64,000 nt of DNA from Leifsonia sp. TF02-11 (GCF_017565305.1 NZ_JAGEKP010000013.1:1-64000), one strand, 5' to 3'; numbered from the stretch's first letter, positions 1 through 8,525 are shown. Program-made: numbers and translations. Notes: generated by a model not told the origin, from the letters alone.

Positions 1-114
1 TACACCGTTCAGCCCGGAGCCACCGACAACAAGGCCGTGTACACGAACGCGAAGTACACCGTCGCCGTCGGCACCCCCGGCGTGGCCGTGACGTACGCCG
101 TCACCGCCAACTGA
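1..114 (+). CDS. C-terminal end of a truncated unknown protein
   Basis: The window opens inside an open frame that ends at TGA 112-114. The 37 visible residues are rich in Thr, Val, Ala and Tyr and contain no catalytic motif. The composition resembles the end of a secreted or beta-rich protein, but the family cannot be told from this fragment. The gene is convergent with the TetR gene that ends at 201, and a palindromic triad repeat lies between them. Confidence 0.5.
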   Translation, partial: YTVQPGATDNKAVYTNAKYTVAVGTPGVAVTYAVTAN

Positions 115-129
115 CCGGCACCACCGGAG

Positions 130-182
130 ATTCGTCACGAATGTCGACATTCGTGGCACGAAAAGTGACATTCGTGACGAAT
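130..182. repeat. Single copy of the three-palindrome module
   Basis: Three short palindromes follow each other: ATTCGTCACGAAT (130-142), ATTCGTGGCACGAAA (149-163, last base imperfect) and ATTCGTGACGAAT (170-182), each separated by 6 bp. The first and third are reverse complements of each other. The spacing (40 bp between outer elements) is the same as in the five-copy array at 32362-32838. It sits between two convergent 3' ends, where a terminator or boundary element would be expected. Confidence 0.9.
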
Positions 183-200
183 CTCGCGGCCCGCAGGGGC

Positions 201-767
201 TCAGGGGCGCAGGAGGGTGAAGAAGCGTTCGACGTCGGCGGCCATGTCGATGGTGGGGTCCAGGATCCAGGCGTTCTGGAGGCCGTCGGCGAGGGCGTGA
301 CCGGCGCGGATGATCCACTCGGGGTCGAGGTCGGAGCGGATGTGGCCCGCGCGCTGTTCCGCGATGAAGGCCTCCCGGGCCGCCGCGTGCACGGAGGCGG
401 TGCGGTCGAGGAAGAAGGCGCGTGCGGGGTGCTCGGCGTCGCCGGCCTCGGCGGCCAGCCGCGTGTAGAGCTCGACGAGCCCGGGCACCTGGGCGTTGTG
501 CCGGATGATCTCGACCAGCGACTCCTCGAAGCCGGCGCCGGGGAACTGTCGGGAGTCGTGCTCGTCGCGCGCGCGGAGGATCTCCACGAAGAGCTGCTCC
601 TTGGAGCCGAAGTAGTGCAGGAGGCCCGCGGGGCTGAGGCCGACGGCGTCGGCGATCTCGCGTACGGAGGCGCTGCGAAAACCGCGCTCGCCGATGATCT
701 CGAGGGCGGCCTCCAAGATCTCCTCGCGCTTGACGACGCCCTTCGCGTACGCGCCACGTTTGGCCAT
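201..767 (-). CDS. TetR/AcrR family transcriptional repressor
   Basis: A 188-residue protein of normal TetR length. Residues about 13-60 form the helix-turn-helix (REEILEAALEIIGERGFRSA followed by VREIADAVGLSPAGLLHYF), and the rest is a helical ligand-binding domain with a typical TetR_C_6-like end. The gene is divergent from the MFS-esterase operon that starts at 933. The 17-bp perfect palindrome at 869-885 in the shared gap is the obvious candidate operator. The likely role is to repress the transporter and two esterases until a substrate ester or its product binds. The ligand is unknown. Confidence 0.9.
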   Translation of the reverse strand: MAKRGAYAKGVVKREEILEAALEIIGERGFRSASVREIADAVGLSPAGLLHYFGSKEQLFVEILRARDEHDSRQFPGAGFEESLVEIIRHNAQVPGLVELYTRLAAEAGDAEHPARAFFLDRTASVHAAAREAFIAEQRAGHIRSDLDPEWIIRAGHALADGLQNAWILDPTIDMAADVERFFTLLRP

Positions 768-824
768 GCGATCCAGGATAGGCGATCAAACACGAACGGG
801 ATGCGGCTTTCGGGCTCGAAACCC

Positions 825-853
825 TTGCAGCGTTCGGCTTTAGCTGCGACAAT
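825..853 (+). promoter_or_regulatory. Candidate sigma70-type promoter of the MFS operon
   Basis: TTGCAG (825-830) and GACAAT (848-853) are separated by 17 bp, giving a reasonable -35/-10 pair upstream of the operator at 869-885 and the gene at 933. The operator would then lie just downstream of the start point, as expected for repression. Confidence 0.5.
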
Positions 854-868
854 CGGAGCGGTTCAGAA

Positions 869-885
869 ACCAAACAATGTTTGGT
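869..885. promoter_or_regulatory. Perfect 17-bp palindromic TetR operator candidate
   Basis: ACCAAACAATGTTTGGT is a perfect inverted repeat around a single central base. It lies in the gap between the divergent TetR gene and the MFS gene, about 15 bp after the candidate -10 box. Size and symmetry are typical of TetR-family operators. Binding by the adjacent repressor is inferred from position. Confidence 0.75.
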
Positions 886-932
886 ATTCGGATCTCCGCA
901 CAGCATCTGTCCCGCTCAATGAGGAGCCCCCC

Positions 933-2240
933 ATGACCATGACCCCTCCCGATCCTGCCGCCGAGGTCGCGCCGACCGGCTTCATCAGTTCGCAGCAGCC
1001 CGCCGTCGGCCAGCCCGCGGCGAGCCCGCCCGCCACCAAGCGCCTGCTGCCCAGCCTGCTCGCCGCCGCGCTCACCCTGTTCGCCACCTACGGCGGACTC
1101 ATCGCGATCCTGCTGCCCGTGCAGGTCGCCCTGCTCGACCCGGCGCACAAGGTCGGCAACCTCGCCATCGTGACCACGACCTCCTTCGTGTTCACCCTGT
1201 TCGCGCAGCCCCTCGCCGGCGCGTTCAGCGACCGTACGCGGTCGCGCTTCGGCCGGCGCGCACCGTGGATGGTCGTCGGCGCGATCGTCGGCGGCATCTT
1301 CCTGTTCGGGCTCGGCTCGCTGACCGACCTGCTCTGGATCACGGTGTTCTGGGTCGTCATCCAGGTCGCCCTGAACTTCCTGCAGGCGCCGCTCACGACG
1401 ATCACCGCCGACCGCTTCCCGCGCTCCAAGCGCGGCGGCGCGAGCGCCATGATCGGCCTCGGCACGCAGCTCGGCATGACGATCGGCGTCATGGTCGCCG
1501 GTGCTTTCGCCAAGCAGGTCGGCGTCGGCTACGCGGTCTTCGGCGGCGCCGTCATCGTTGTGACGCTGCTGTTCGTGCTGATCAACCGTGACTGGTCGTC
1601 GAAGGACGCCGCCGTCGAGCCCTTCCGCTGGGGAGCGTTCTTCGCGGGCTTCTGGATCAACCCGCGCAAACACCCGGACTTCTTCTGGGCCTTCACCGCG
1701 CGCTTCCTGCTGATCCTCGGCTACTTCGTCGTCGCGACCTACCAGCTCTACATCCTCACCGACTACATCAAGCTCTCGCTGGAGGCGGCGACGGGGGCGG
1801 TCATCACCCTGACCCTGGTGGCCTTCGTCCCGACCCTCATCGCGATCGTCGTCGCGGGATGGTGGAGCGACAGGGCGGGCCGCCGCAAGGTCTTCATCTA
1901 CGTCGCGACCGTGGTCATGGCGATCGGACTGGCGATGCCGCTGATCATGCCCGACCTGACCGGCATGATCGCCATGAGCGTCATCAACGGCATCGGCTTC
2001 GGCCTCTACATGTCGGTCGACGCGGCGCTGATGACCGAGGTGCTGCCCAACGAGGGCGGCGCCGCGGGCAAGGACCTCGGCATCCTCAACGTCGCGACCA
2101 ACATCCCGCAGGCGCTGAGCGCGCCGATCGCGGCGATCATCATCGGCTCGCTCGGCGGCTACCCCGTGCTGTTCGTGTTCGCGATCGTCTTCGCCGTGCT
2201 CGGCGCGGTGGCCACCGCGCCGATCAAGGGCGTCAAGTGA
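933..2240 (+). CDS. MFS transporter, probable ester or glycoside importer
   Basis: A 435-residue membrane protein with about 12 hydrophobic segments. The loop after TM2 carries the MFS signature (GAFSDRTRSRFGRRAPW, about residues 93-109), and the overall pattern recalls the SLC45/GPH-like sugar transporters. ATG 933 was chosen because GAGGAG (921-926) sits just upstream; the open frame extends further 5' but runs through the operator and the TetR gene. It is the first gene of an operon with two esterases, so it probably imports the compound that they hydrolyse. The substrate is not known. Confidence 0.85.
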   Translation: MTMTPPDPAAEVAPTGFISSQQPAVGQPAASPPATKRLLPSLLAAALTLFATYGGLIAILLPVQVALLDPAHKVGNLAIVTTTSFVFTLFAQPLAGAFSDRTRSRFGRRAPWMVVGAIVGGIFLFGLGSLTDLLWITVFWVVIQVALNFLQAPLTTITADRFPRSKRGGASAMIGLGTQLGMTIGVMVAGAFAKQVGVGYAVFGGAVIVVTLLFVLINRDWSSKDAAVEPFRWGAFFAGFWINPRKHPDFFWAFTARFLLILGYFVVATYQLYILTDYIKLSLEAATGAVITLTLVAFVPTLIAIVVAGWWSDRAGRRKVFIYVATVVMAIGLAMPLIMPDLTGMIAMSVINGIGFGLYMSVDAALMTEVLPNEGGAAGKDLGILNVATNIPQALSAPIAAIIIGSLGGYPVLFVFAIVFAVLGAVATAPIKGVK

Positions 2241-2246
2241 CAGCAC

Positions 2247-2289
2247 AGCAGACCGGCACGGAGCAGACCGGCACCGAGCAGACCGACAC
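2247..2289 (+). repeat. 15-bp minisatellite, three copies
   Basis: The 13-mer AGCAGACCGGCAC occurs at 2247, 2262 and (with one change) 2277, giving a 15-bp period. It fills the gap between the MFS stop and the esterase RBS, so copy number could change the spacing between the two genes without touching coding sequence. Confidence 0.85.
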
Positions 2290-2304
2290 AGAGGAAGGCA
2301 GACC

Positions 2305-3189
2305 ATGGCACTCGCCGAAGTGAACTTCTACGCGAAGACCCTCGAGCGCACCGTCACGTTCAACGCGATCATCCCGACCGACAAGTCGCTGTTCTCCACC
2401 GGGCAGGAGGAGAAGAGCGGTGCATCCACCGAGGGGCTGAAGACGCTCTACCTGCTGCACGGCGGTCTCGGCAACTACACGGACTGGCTGGGCGGCACGC
2501 GCATCCAGATGTGGGCGCAGGAGAAGAACCTCGCGGTGATCATGCCGTCCGGCGACAACCGCTGGTGGATCGACGACCTCGAGGGGTCGCCGATGGCCGG
2601 CAACTACGGGCGGTTCGTGGGCGAGGAGCTCGTGGACTTCACCCGGAGGACGTTCCCGCTCTCGTACCGGCGCGACGACACCTTCATCGCGGGCCTGTCG
2701 ATGGGCGGCTACGGCGCCCTGGTCAACGGGCTGCGCTTCTCCGACACCTTCAGCCGGATCGGCGTGCTCTCGCCCGGGCTGCTGCTGGGCGACCTGGTGC
2801 CCGGCTACGACGAGCCGCAGCTGGAGAGCCTGGACGCCCTGATGCCCGGCAACCGGCGGATGCTCGAACGCGCCTTGGGCGACCCCGCCGACGTGCTCGG
2901 CAGCGACCGCGACTACAAGGGGCTCATCGCGCGCCTGAAGGAGTCCGGTGCGGACATCCCCGGGATCTTCCTGGCCAGCGGCGTCGACGACTTCGTGCTG
3001 ACCCGCACGCAGGACTTCCACCGCTTCCTCGAGCGCAACGCCGTCGAGCACCACTACGAGGAAGGGCCGGGCGGACACGACTGGCTATTCTGGGACGCGT
3101 TCATCAAGAAGATCGTCGACTGGCTCCCCCTCGATGAGGACGCGGTCGACGGCAGGCACAGTGGCAACGTGATGGCGGAGGTCGCCTGA
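2305..3189 (+). CDS. Alpha/beta hydrolase, esterase D / tributyrin esterase family
   Basis: A 294-residue enzyme of the Esterase (PF00756) type. The nucleophile elbow GLSMGG places the catalytic serine near residue 132, and GGHDW near 258 supplies the histidine. LYLLHGGLGN around residues 48-57 fits the oxyanion-hole strand. GAGGAAGG (2291-2298) precedes ATG 2305. There is no signal peptide, so it should act in the cytoplasm on an imported ester. Its stop overlaps the start of the next carboxylesterase by one base (TGATG), so the two are translationally coupled. Confidence 0.9.
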   Translation: MALAEVNFYAKTLERTVTFNAIIPTDKSLFSTGQEEKSGASTEGLKTLYLLHGGLGNYTDWLGGTRIQMWAQEKNLAVIMPSGDNRWWIDDLEGSPMAGNYGRFVGEELVDFTRRTFPLSYRRDDTFIAGLSMGGYGALVNGLRFSDTFSRIGVLSPGLLLGDLVPGYDEPQLESLDALMPGNRRMLERALGDPADVLGSDRDYKGLIARLKESGADIPGIFLASGVDDFVLTRTQDFHRFLERNAVEHHYEEGPGGHDWLFWDAFIKKIVDWLPLDEDAVDGRHSGNVMAEVA

Positions 3190-4745
3190 TGGAGAACATG
3201 CAGACATCCCCCGCCGGGATCGCGGGCGACGCGAAGACCGAGGTCGCGGGCGGCCCGCACCCCGAGGTGCAGACGCTCGCGGGAACCGTGCGCGGTCGCT
3301 GGAAAGACACCACGGCCCCCGGGTCCGGCCCGCGCGGCGCCCTGCGCTCCGCGGCGTTCCTCGGCATCCCGTTCGCCGAGGCGCCGGTCGGCGAGCTGCG
3401 CTTCGCCGCACCCGTGCCGAAGGCCCCGTGGGAGGGCGTGCTCGACGCCGCGGCCTTCGGTGCCACCGCTCAGCGCGGCGACCCCGGCGTGACCCTCATC
3501 CCCGAGCCGAGCATCCCGGGGGAGTCGACCCTCAACGTCAACGTGCACACCCCGAGCCCGGAGCGGGCCGAGGCCGGCGCCGGCCTCCCCGTGCTCGTGT
3601 ACATCCACGGCGGCGGCTACTTCGCCGGCTCCCCGGCGAGCCCGTGGTACGACGGCCGAAACTTCAACCGCGACGGGATCGTGACGGTCACCATCTCGTA
3701 CCGGCTCGGCTTCGACGGCTTCGGCTGGATCGAGGACGCACCGTCCAACCGCGGCGTGCGCGACTGGCTGCTCGCGCTGGAGTGGGTGCAGCAGAACATC
3801 GCGGCGTTCGGCGGCGACCCCGCGCAGGTCACGATCGCCGGTCAGTCCGCCGGCGGCGGCGCCGTGCTGACCCTGCTCGGCATGGCCAAGGCGCAGCACC
3901 TGTTCCGCGCCGTGTACGCGATCTCCGGAGCGCTCGCCGATGTGACGCCGGAGAAGTCGGAGGCGTTCGGGCGGGCGCTCGCCGCGACGGCCGGGGTCGA
4001 GCCGACCCGCGCCGGTTGGGCGACGGTCGCCGAGGAGCGGGTCCTCGAACTGCAGAAGAAGGCGACGGAGCTCGGACCGGACGCATTGAACGAGGTCGTG
4101 GAGGGCGGGCTCCCGCTCGGTCCAACGATCGACGGAGACCTGCTCGCGCGCTCGACGCCGGAATCGCTGCGGAGCGGCGTCGGCGCCGACAAGCCGCTCG
4201 TGCTCGGCGCGACCGACGACGAGTTCACGATGGCGATGGCCGACGCGGGCAGGACTCTCGCGCTGGTGCCGAAGGGCATCCTGCTCGGCAAGCTCGGTGT
4301 GCCGAAGAGCGCACGGAAGGCCTACCTCGCCGCCAACGCGGACGTCGTCGCCCACGGCAAGCCCCGGCTGGCCGGCCGGGTGCTGACCGACCGGATGTTC
4401 CGCGTCGCGGTGCTGACGGTGGCCGCCGACCGCGGCGCCGCGCCGACCTGGGTGTACCGGTTCGCGTGGCCGTCCGGGCATTTCGGCTTCGCCGAGCACT
4501 GCCTCGACGTGCCGTTCTTCTTCGACTGCCTGGACGGCCCCGCGATGGAGCCGCTGGCGGGTCCCAACCCTCCGCAGGAGCTCGCCGACGAGGTGCACGG
4601 CGCGGCCGTCGCGTTCGTCTCGGCAGGCGACCCTGGCTGGCCCCGCTACGACGGCGCCAGCCGGATCGCGCGCGTCTACGACGCCTCCACCCGGGACGTG
4701 GGCGACGCCTACGCCTCGGTGCGACCGCTGCTCGCGGCCCGCTGA
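3189..4745 (+). CDS. Type B carboxylesterase (para-nitrobenzyl esterase family)
   Basis: A 518-residue protein of the length usual for the COesterase family (PF00135). IHGGGYFAG (about 139-147) is the oxyanion-hole motif, and GQSAGG places the nucleophile at Ser220. The final third contains HFGFAEHCLDVPFFF, the conserved stretch that holds the catalytic histidine. No export signal is visible. It is the third gene of the TetR-controlled operon and presumably hydrolyses a bulky ester brought in by the MFS protein. Substrate specificity cannot be read from the sequence. Confidence 0.92.
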   Translation: MENMQTSPAGIAGDAKTEVAGGPHPEVQTLAGTVRGRWKDTTAPGSGPRGALRSAAFLGIPFAEAPVGELRFAAPVPKAPWEGVLDAAAFGATAQRGDPGVTLIPEPSIPGESTLNVNVHTPSPERAEAGAGLPVLVYIHGGGYFAGSPASPWYDGRNFNRDGIVTVTISYRLGFDGFGWIEDAPSNRGVRDWLLALEWVQQNIAAFGGDPAQVTIAGQSAGGGAVLTLLGMAKAQHLFRAVYAISGALADVTPEKSEAFGRALAATAGVEPTRAGWATVAEERVLELQKKATELGPDALNEVVEGGLPLGPTIDGDLLARSTPESLRSGVGADKPLVLGATDDEFTMAMADAGRTLALVPKGILLGKLGVPKSARKAYLAANADVVAHGKPRLAGRVLTDRMFRVAVLTVAADRGAAPTWVYRFAWPSGHFGFAEHCLDVPFFFDCLDGPAMEPLAGPNPPQELADEVHGAAVAFVSAGDPGWPRYDGASRIARVYDASTRDVGDAYASVRPLLAAR

Positions 4746-4761
4746 GTCCGCGCGCGTCCCC

Positions 4762-4989
4762 TCAGTTGAAGATCGACCAGTCGGCGCGGTCGAGCGTCAT
4801 CGGCTGGCCGTGGGCGATCACCTGCCAGTGCTTGTCGTCGCGGCCGGCGTACTCGGCCAGGAGGGTCGTGTACTTCCAGTCGCCGGCGACGCGGTTCCAG
4901 TGGATGAGCGAGATGAGCTGACCGTGCCGCAGGTAGGGCACCGGCGAGGTCTCCTCGAGATGCGGGGCGTGGTGGATGGACGGGTGCAT
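4762..4989 (-). CDS. Small conserved-looking hypothetical protein
   Basis: A 75-residue protein rich in Trp, His and Tyr, ending in DRADWSIFN. On the minus strand GGGAGG lies 12 bases before ATG 4989, which supports this start rather than a longer frame. No transmembrane segment or signal peptide is present, and no known motif was recognised. It is convergent with the carboxylesterase and divergent from the DUF1801 gene at 5200. Codon use is normal for the window. Confidence 0.65.
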   Translation of the reverse strand: MHPSIHHAPHLEETSPVPYLRHGQLISLIHWNRVAGDWKYTTLLAEYAGRDDKHWQVIAHGQPMTLDRADWSIFN

Positions 4990-5199
4990 GGTGACGGCAT
5001 ACCTCCCTCTGGCGCCGGCCACGTCTCCGTCGCCGACCGCGACGGATGTGCCGGGTGAGCACAGTGTGATCCTCGTGCCCGCCTCCTGGCTAGGGTTTTC
5101 GACACCGTGTGTCAGTTTTGGAAGAGAGCAGGAACGGAGAAGCGGCCCACCGGGATCCACGCCTAGGTTGGGGTCAGGTCCGAGAGGGGAACGAAAACC

Positions 5200-5616
5200 A
5201 TGACCGACACCACGTTCAGCAAAGAAGAGAAGGCCGCGATCAAGGCCGCTGTCGCCGAGAAGAAGGCGGCGCAGGCGGGAGCGGACGCCGCGGCGGCGTG
5301 CGACGAGGCGATCGCCGCGATGACCGGCAGCGACCGGGAGTTCGCGGAGGCGTTCCACCGGCTGGTCGCCGAGAACACCTCCCTGGCGGCGAAGACCTGG
5401 TACGGCATGCCGGCCTACGCCGACGCCGACGGCAAGATCGTCGTCGCGTTCAAGCCGGGATCCAAGTTCAAGATCCGCTACGCGACGATCGAGTTCCAGC
5501 AGGCCGCGCAGCTCGACGACGGCGGCCTGTGGCCGGTCGGCTACGCGGTCACCAGCATGACGGCTGCGGACGAGGAGCGGATCGCCGCGATCCTGCGCAC
5601 GGCCGTCGGTCGGTGA
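5200..5616 (+). CDS. DUF1801 / YdhG-type protein
   Basis: A 138-residue protein. After a Lys/Ala-rich helical start (residues 1-45) comes the fold typical of DUF1801 proteins: the segment around LAAKTWYGMPAYADADGKIV and the later FKIRYATIEFQQ strand. Members of this family are small cytoplasmic proteins; one branch (frataxin-like YdhG) is linked to iron, but most are uncharacterised. GAGGGGAACG precedes the ATG. It stands alone and is followed by two hairpins. Confidence 0.75.
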   Translation: MTDTTFSKEEKAAIKAAVAEKKAAQAGADAAAACDEAIAAMTGSDREFAEAFHRLVAENTSLAAKTWYGMPAYADADGKIVVAFKPGSKFKIRYATIEFQQAAQLDDGGLWPVGYAVTSMTAADEERIAAILRTAVGR

Positions 5617-5624
5617 GCGCCGGT

Positions 5625-5647
5625 CCGCCTGCGGATTGCGCAGGCGG
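5625..5647 (+). terminator. Hairpin downstream of the DUF1801 gene
   Basis: CCGCCTGCG (5625-5633) and CGCAGGCGG (5639-5647) form a perfect 9-bp stem with loop GATTG, starting 9 bp after the stop. There is no T-tract, as is common in high-GC actinobacteria. Confidence 0.55.
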
Positions 5648-5668
5648 GCCAGTCGACGAACTCCTGGT

Positions 5669-5699
5669 GACGCCCCTTGCCACAGCGGCAGGGGGCGTC
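5669..5699 (+). terminator. Second, stronger hairpin terminator
   Basis: GACGCCCC (5669-5676) pairs with GGGGCGTC (5692-5699), and TGCC with GGCA inside, joined by one G-T wobble, for about 13 pairs around loop ACAGC. It lies between the DUF1801 gene and the next hydrolase. Confidence 0.6.
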
Positions 5700-5769
5700 T
5701 CATGATCTCGCCGTGCCGTCGTCGTTTCGGGCGGCCTCCCGAAACCATCACCGACTCGAGGAGAGACTC

Positions 5770-6480
5770 ATGCCTGAACTGCCCACCATCGTTCTCGTCC
5801 ACGGCGCCTTCGCCGATGCCTCCGGCTTCGCCGGGGTGATCGCCGAGCTCGAAGGATCCGGCTACACGGTCGTCGCGCCGCCGAACCCGCTCCGCGGCCT
5901 GCTGAACGACGGCGAATCGGTCCGCCGCGTCGTCGCCGCCATCGACGGGCCCGTCGTGCTCGTCGGCCACTCCTACGGCGGTGCGGTCATCGGCCAGGCA
6001 TCCGCGGGGCTGAGCAACGTGAAGGCGCTCGTGTTCCTCGCCGCCTTCGGGCTCGACGTAGGGGAGAGCGCGGTGAGCGCGCAGCAGCCGTACCCGGCGC
6101 CGCTGCTGGCGACCGAGAACGAGCCCACCCCGTACGAGGCGGTGGGGGCGCCCGGCGGCCCCGAGCTCTACGTGAAGAAGGGGCGGTTCCAGGAGGTCTT
6201 CTGCGCCGACTCGTCTGACGCCGCCGCCGCGCTCATGTATGCCACCCAGCGCCCGCTGGCGGTCGCTGCCCTGACCGAGCAGGCGACGGGCGCCGGTTGG
6301 CATGAGATCCCGAGCTGGTTCCTGGTCTCCGACCACGACAACTCCATCTCGCCGCAGGCCGAGGAGGCCTGGGCGAAGCGGATGGGCGCGACCACCGAGC
6401 ACATCGACGGATCGCACACCGCGTTCATCCCGCGGGCCGACCGCGCTGCCGCCATCATCAGGGCTGCGGCGGAGGCGTGA
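5770..6480 (+). CDS. Alpha/beta hydrolase (RsbQ/salicylate-esterase-like fold)
   Basis: A 236-residue single-domain hydrolase. TIVLVHGAFADASGF at the N-terminus is the oxyanion strand, GHSYGG (near residue 64) carries the serine, and GSHTAF near residue 218 supplies the histidine. This resembles the Abhydrolase_6 group annotated as EstC or methylketone/HNL-like. ATG 5770 is preceded by GAGGAGAG (5758-5765); the upstream part of the open frame covers the terminator hairpin and is not coding. It is monocistronic. The substrate is unknown. Confidence 0.85.
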   Translation: MPELPTIVLVHGAFADASGFAGVIAELEGSGYTVVAPPNPLRGLLNDGESVRRVVAAIDGPVVLVGHSYGGAVIGQASAGLSNVKALVFLAAFGLDVGESAVSAQQPYPAPLLATENEPTPYEAVGAPGGPELYVKKGRFQEVFCADSSDAAAALMYATQRPLAVAALTEQATGAGWHEIPSWFLVSDHDNSISPQAEEAWAKRMGATTEHIDGSHTAFIPRADRAAAIIRAAAEA

Positions 6481-6542
6481 GCCATCGTGCGAGTGCTCTC
6501 AGATCCGTGAGGAACGGAGGGCGCCTCTGACAGGATGGCGAC

Positions 6543-7214
6543 GTGACGGGGACACGAAGCCGACGGATCTCGGCCGCAGCGGCGATCGGCTACGGGTTCC
6601 TGCTCGCCCTGTCTCTGCTGGGCCTCGTCGGCCGGGTGCTGGTGGCACACGACGAGGGCCTCGACTGGCTCGACATCCTCTCGATGCTGGCGCTCATCGT
6701 CGTCGGCGTCCTGCTGCTCGCGTTCGGGTTGTTCCGGCTCTACGCGGTGCTCGACCGCAGGCGGACCCGCCGACTCGGCGACACCTACCCCGGCGCATTC
6801 ATCGCGACGGTCCCGACCGACCCGGTCCTGGTTTCGGGCGTCGACGCGTTCGCGCGCGAGTCGACCGGCGCGCGGACGAAGCTCGTCGCCAGTTCGTACA
6901 TGGCGCTGGTCGCGGACCGCGGGGCCGTGCGATTCGTGCGGGGGTGGCGCCGTCCGCACGCCGTAGCGGAGTTTCCCGCGGCCGTGATCGAACGGGTGGA
7001 GATCGGCTCGGCGCAGGCGGGAGCCCGGATCGTCCCGACGCTCGACCTGATCTGCCGCGACGGCGCCGCCCACGGACGGATCAGTGTCCACCTCATGCGG
7101 TTCGGCCCCGTGGTCCCGCGCTTCCTGCGCGACGAGTCCCTGGACGCCGCCGCCCACGCGTTCGCGGTTGCGGTGGGCATCGACGGGCGGGCGCCGGTGC
7201 GGGAGGAGAACTAG
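6543..7214 (+). CDS. Membrane protein of unknown function, two N-terminal TM segments
   Basis: A 223-residue protein with hydrophobic helices at about residues 11-34 and 42-67, followed by a soluble cytoplasmic domain of roughly 150 residues with mixed beta strands. The GTG start at 6543 keeps the first helix near the N-terminus; only a weak AGGATGG lies upstream. No family was recognised. It is convergent with the VOC protein, with a 3-bp gap. Confidence 0.7.
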   Translation: MTGTRSRRISAAAAIGYGFLLALSLLGLVGRVLVAHDEGLDWLDILSMLALIVVGVLLLAFGLFRLYAVLDRRRTRRLGDTYPGAFIATVPTDPVLVSGVDAFARESTGARTKLVASSYMALVADRGAVRFVRGWRRPHAVAEFPAAVIERVEIGSAQAGARIVPTLDLICRDGAAHGRISVHLMRFGPVVPRFLRDESLDAAAHAFAVAVGIDGRAPVREEN

Positions 7215-7217
7215 CGG

Positions 7218-7664
7218 TCAATCCCGCTGCAGCTCCTCCGCGAGCATCACCAGGATGCCGCTCGGCCCGCGCAGATAGGTCAGCTTGTAGACGTCCTGGT
7301 AGTTCGCGACGCCGCGCAGCGGATAGCAGCCGTGCGACGCGGCGATCGCCAGGGCGGCGTCGATGTCGTCCACCGCGAACGCGACCCGGTGCATGCCGAT
7401 CTGGTTCGGGAGGGTGGGCTCTGTCTCGATCGCGTCGGGGTGGAGGTACTCGAACAGCTCCAGCTTCCCGTGCCCGTCCGGCGTCTGCAGCAGCGCGATC
7501 TTCGCGTGGTTGCCGTCGAGGCCGACCGCGGTGTCCGTCCACTCGCCGCTGACCGTGTCGCGGCCGACCACCTCCAGACCGAGGTCGGTGAAGAAGGAGA
7601 TCGTCGCTTCGAGGTCGCGCACCGCGATGCCGACGTTGTCGAGTCTGATGGCCATGGGGTGCAT
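7218..7664 (-). CDS. VOC-superfamily (glyoxalase/bleomycin-resistance-like) protein
   Basis: A 148-residue protein with the two beta-alpha-beta-beta-beta repeats of the VOC fold: IRLDNVGIAVRDLEATISFF at the start and HRVAFAVDDIDAALAIAASH in the middle. The possible metal ligands include the conserved His in GMHRVAF and the Glu in ELFEY. The likely start is either the ATG at 7664 or the internal ATG at 7655. The family includes lyases, dioxygenases and drug-binding proteins; the specific role is unknown. Confidence 0.82.
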   Translation of the reverse strand: MHPMAIRLDNVGIAVRDLEATISFFTDLGLEVVGRDTVSGEWTDTAVGLDGNHAKIALLQTPDGHGKLELFEYLHPDAIETEPTLPNQIGMHRVAFAVDDIDAALAIAASHGCYPLRGVANYQDVYKLTYLRGPSGILVMLAEELQRD

Positions 7665-7683
7665 CGTACTCAGTCGCGGAAGG

Positions 7684-8046
7684 TCAGCCTCCCGCGACCG
7701 GCGCAGGCGCGTGGAGGAAGGCCAGAGCGATCGCGCACAGCGCGACGCTCGCGACCATGCCGATCGCCGGAGCCTTCCAGGCGTTCTGCGGGCGCGCGCT
7801 CAGGGCGACGACGAACGCGGCCGTCGCCGCGATGATCACGGGGACCACGGCGCCCGCCACAGCCAGCCGCGGCGCCGCACCCAGGCGGGAGAGCTCGTCA
7901 CGGCCGATCTCAGGGCCGCCGACCGCGAGCGACACCGTCAGGGCGACCATCACTAGGAGTGCGGCCACGGCGATGTGCGCGCCCACCAGCAGCAGTGCGA
8001 GCAGCCACGGCCGTCGGCGGCTCGACGGGCTCGCCTCCGCCCTCAC
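7684..8046 (-). CDS. Small integral membrane protein
   Basis: About 120 residues with three hydrophobic stretches and no recognised domain. The start is GTG 8046, which overlaps the stop of the upstream gene as GTGA (8043-8046), so translation is probably coupled. The much longer open frame in this register is an artefact of high GC. Together with the next gene it forms a two-gene membrane-protein operon on the minus strand. Confidence 0.6.
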   Translation of the reverse strand: MRAEASPSSRRRPWLLALLLVGAHIAVAALLVMVALTVSLAVGGPEIGRDELSRLGAAPRLAVAGAVVPVIIAATAAFVVALSARPQNAWKAPAIGMVASVALCAIALAFLHAPAPVAGG

Positions 8047-8525
8047 GGGTTGTGCGTGATGGTCAGTTCCGGCGAGCTGAACGGGAACGGGAAGATCACC
8101 GTGCCCCCGCTGGTCAGCGACTCGTGCGGGACGAGGAGCATCCACGCCATCCCGATGAGGCCGGCGGTCACGGCGAGCACGCCGATGACGATGGCGGTGC
8201 GGTCGAGGATGCGGAGTGCGTCGGCGACCGTCGAGGACTGGCGGGCGACCCGGCCGATCGCGACGAACAGGATGACGGCGAACGCGGCGTAGACGATCCA
8301 GCTCGGGTGCATGACGAGGTTCGCGCAGGTGACCTGGGTCGTGCCGGAGCCGCCCGCGTCGGGCGAGTCGGTGCACGTCCCGACGCTCCCCGTGCTCAGG
8401 AGCGAATACGCTGCGGCGGCTCCCGCGGTCGTGAGCAGCAGGCGGCGCAGCCGCACCAGGATCGGCCCGGCGGGCAGCCGCGAGAGCTCCCCGGTCTCGA
8501 CCGTCGCCGTCCTCATCGTCCGCAT
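8043..8525 (-). CDS. Membrane protein of unknown function
   Basis: A 160-residue protein with TM segments near residues 28-45, 75-95 and 110-132, a short Cys-containing outer loop (GTCTDSPDAGGSGTTQVTC) and the hydrophobic-polar tail SSPELTITHNP. ATG 8525 is chosen because a G-rich RBS (GGGGGGGAAACGTG) precedes it. It is divergent from the 220-residue membrane protein at 8620. The two loop cysteines could form a disulfide outside the cell. No family assignment. Confidence 0.65.
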   Translation of the reverse strand: MRTMRTATVETGELSRLPAGPILVRLRRLLLTTAGAAAAYSLLSTGSVGTCTDSPDAGGSGTTQVTCANLVMHPSWIVYAAFAVILFVAIGRVARQSSTVADALRILDRTAIVIGVLAVTAGLIGMAWMLLVPHESLTSGGTVIFPFPFSSPELTITHNP

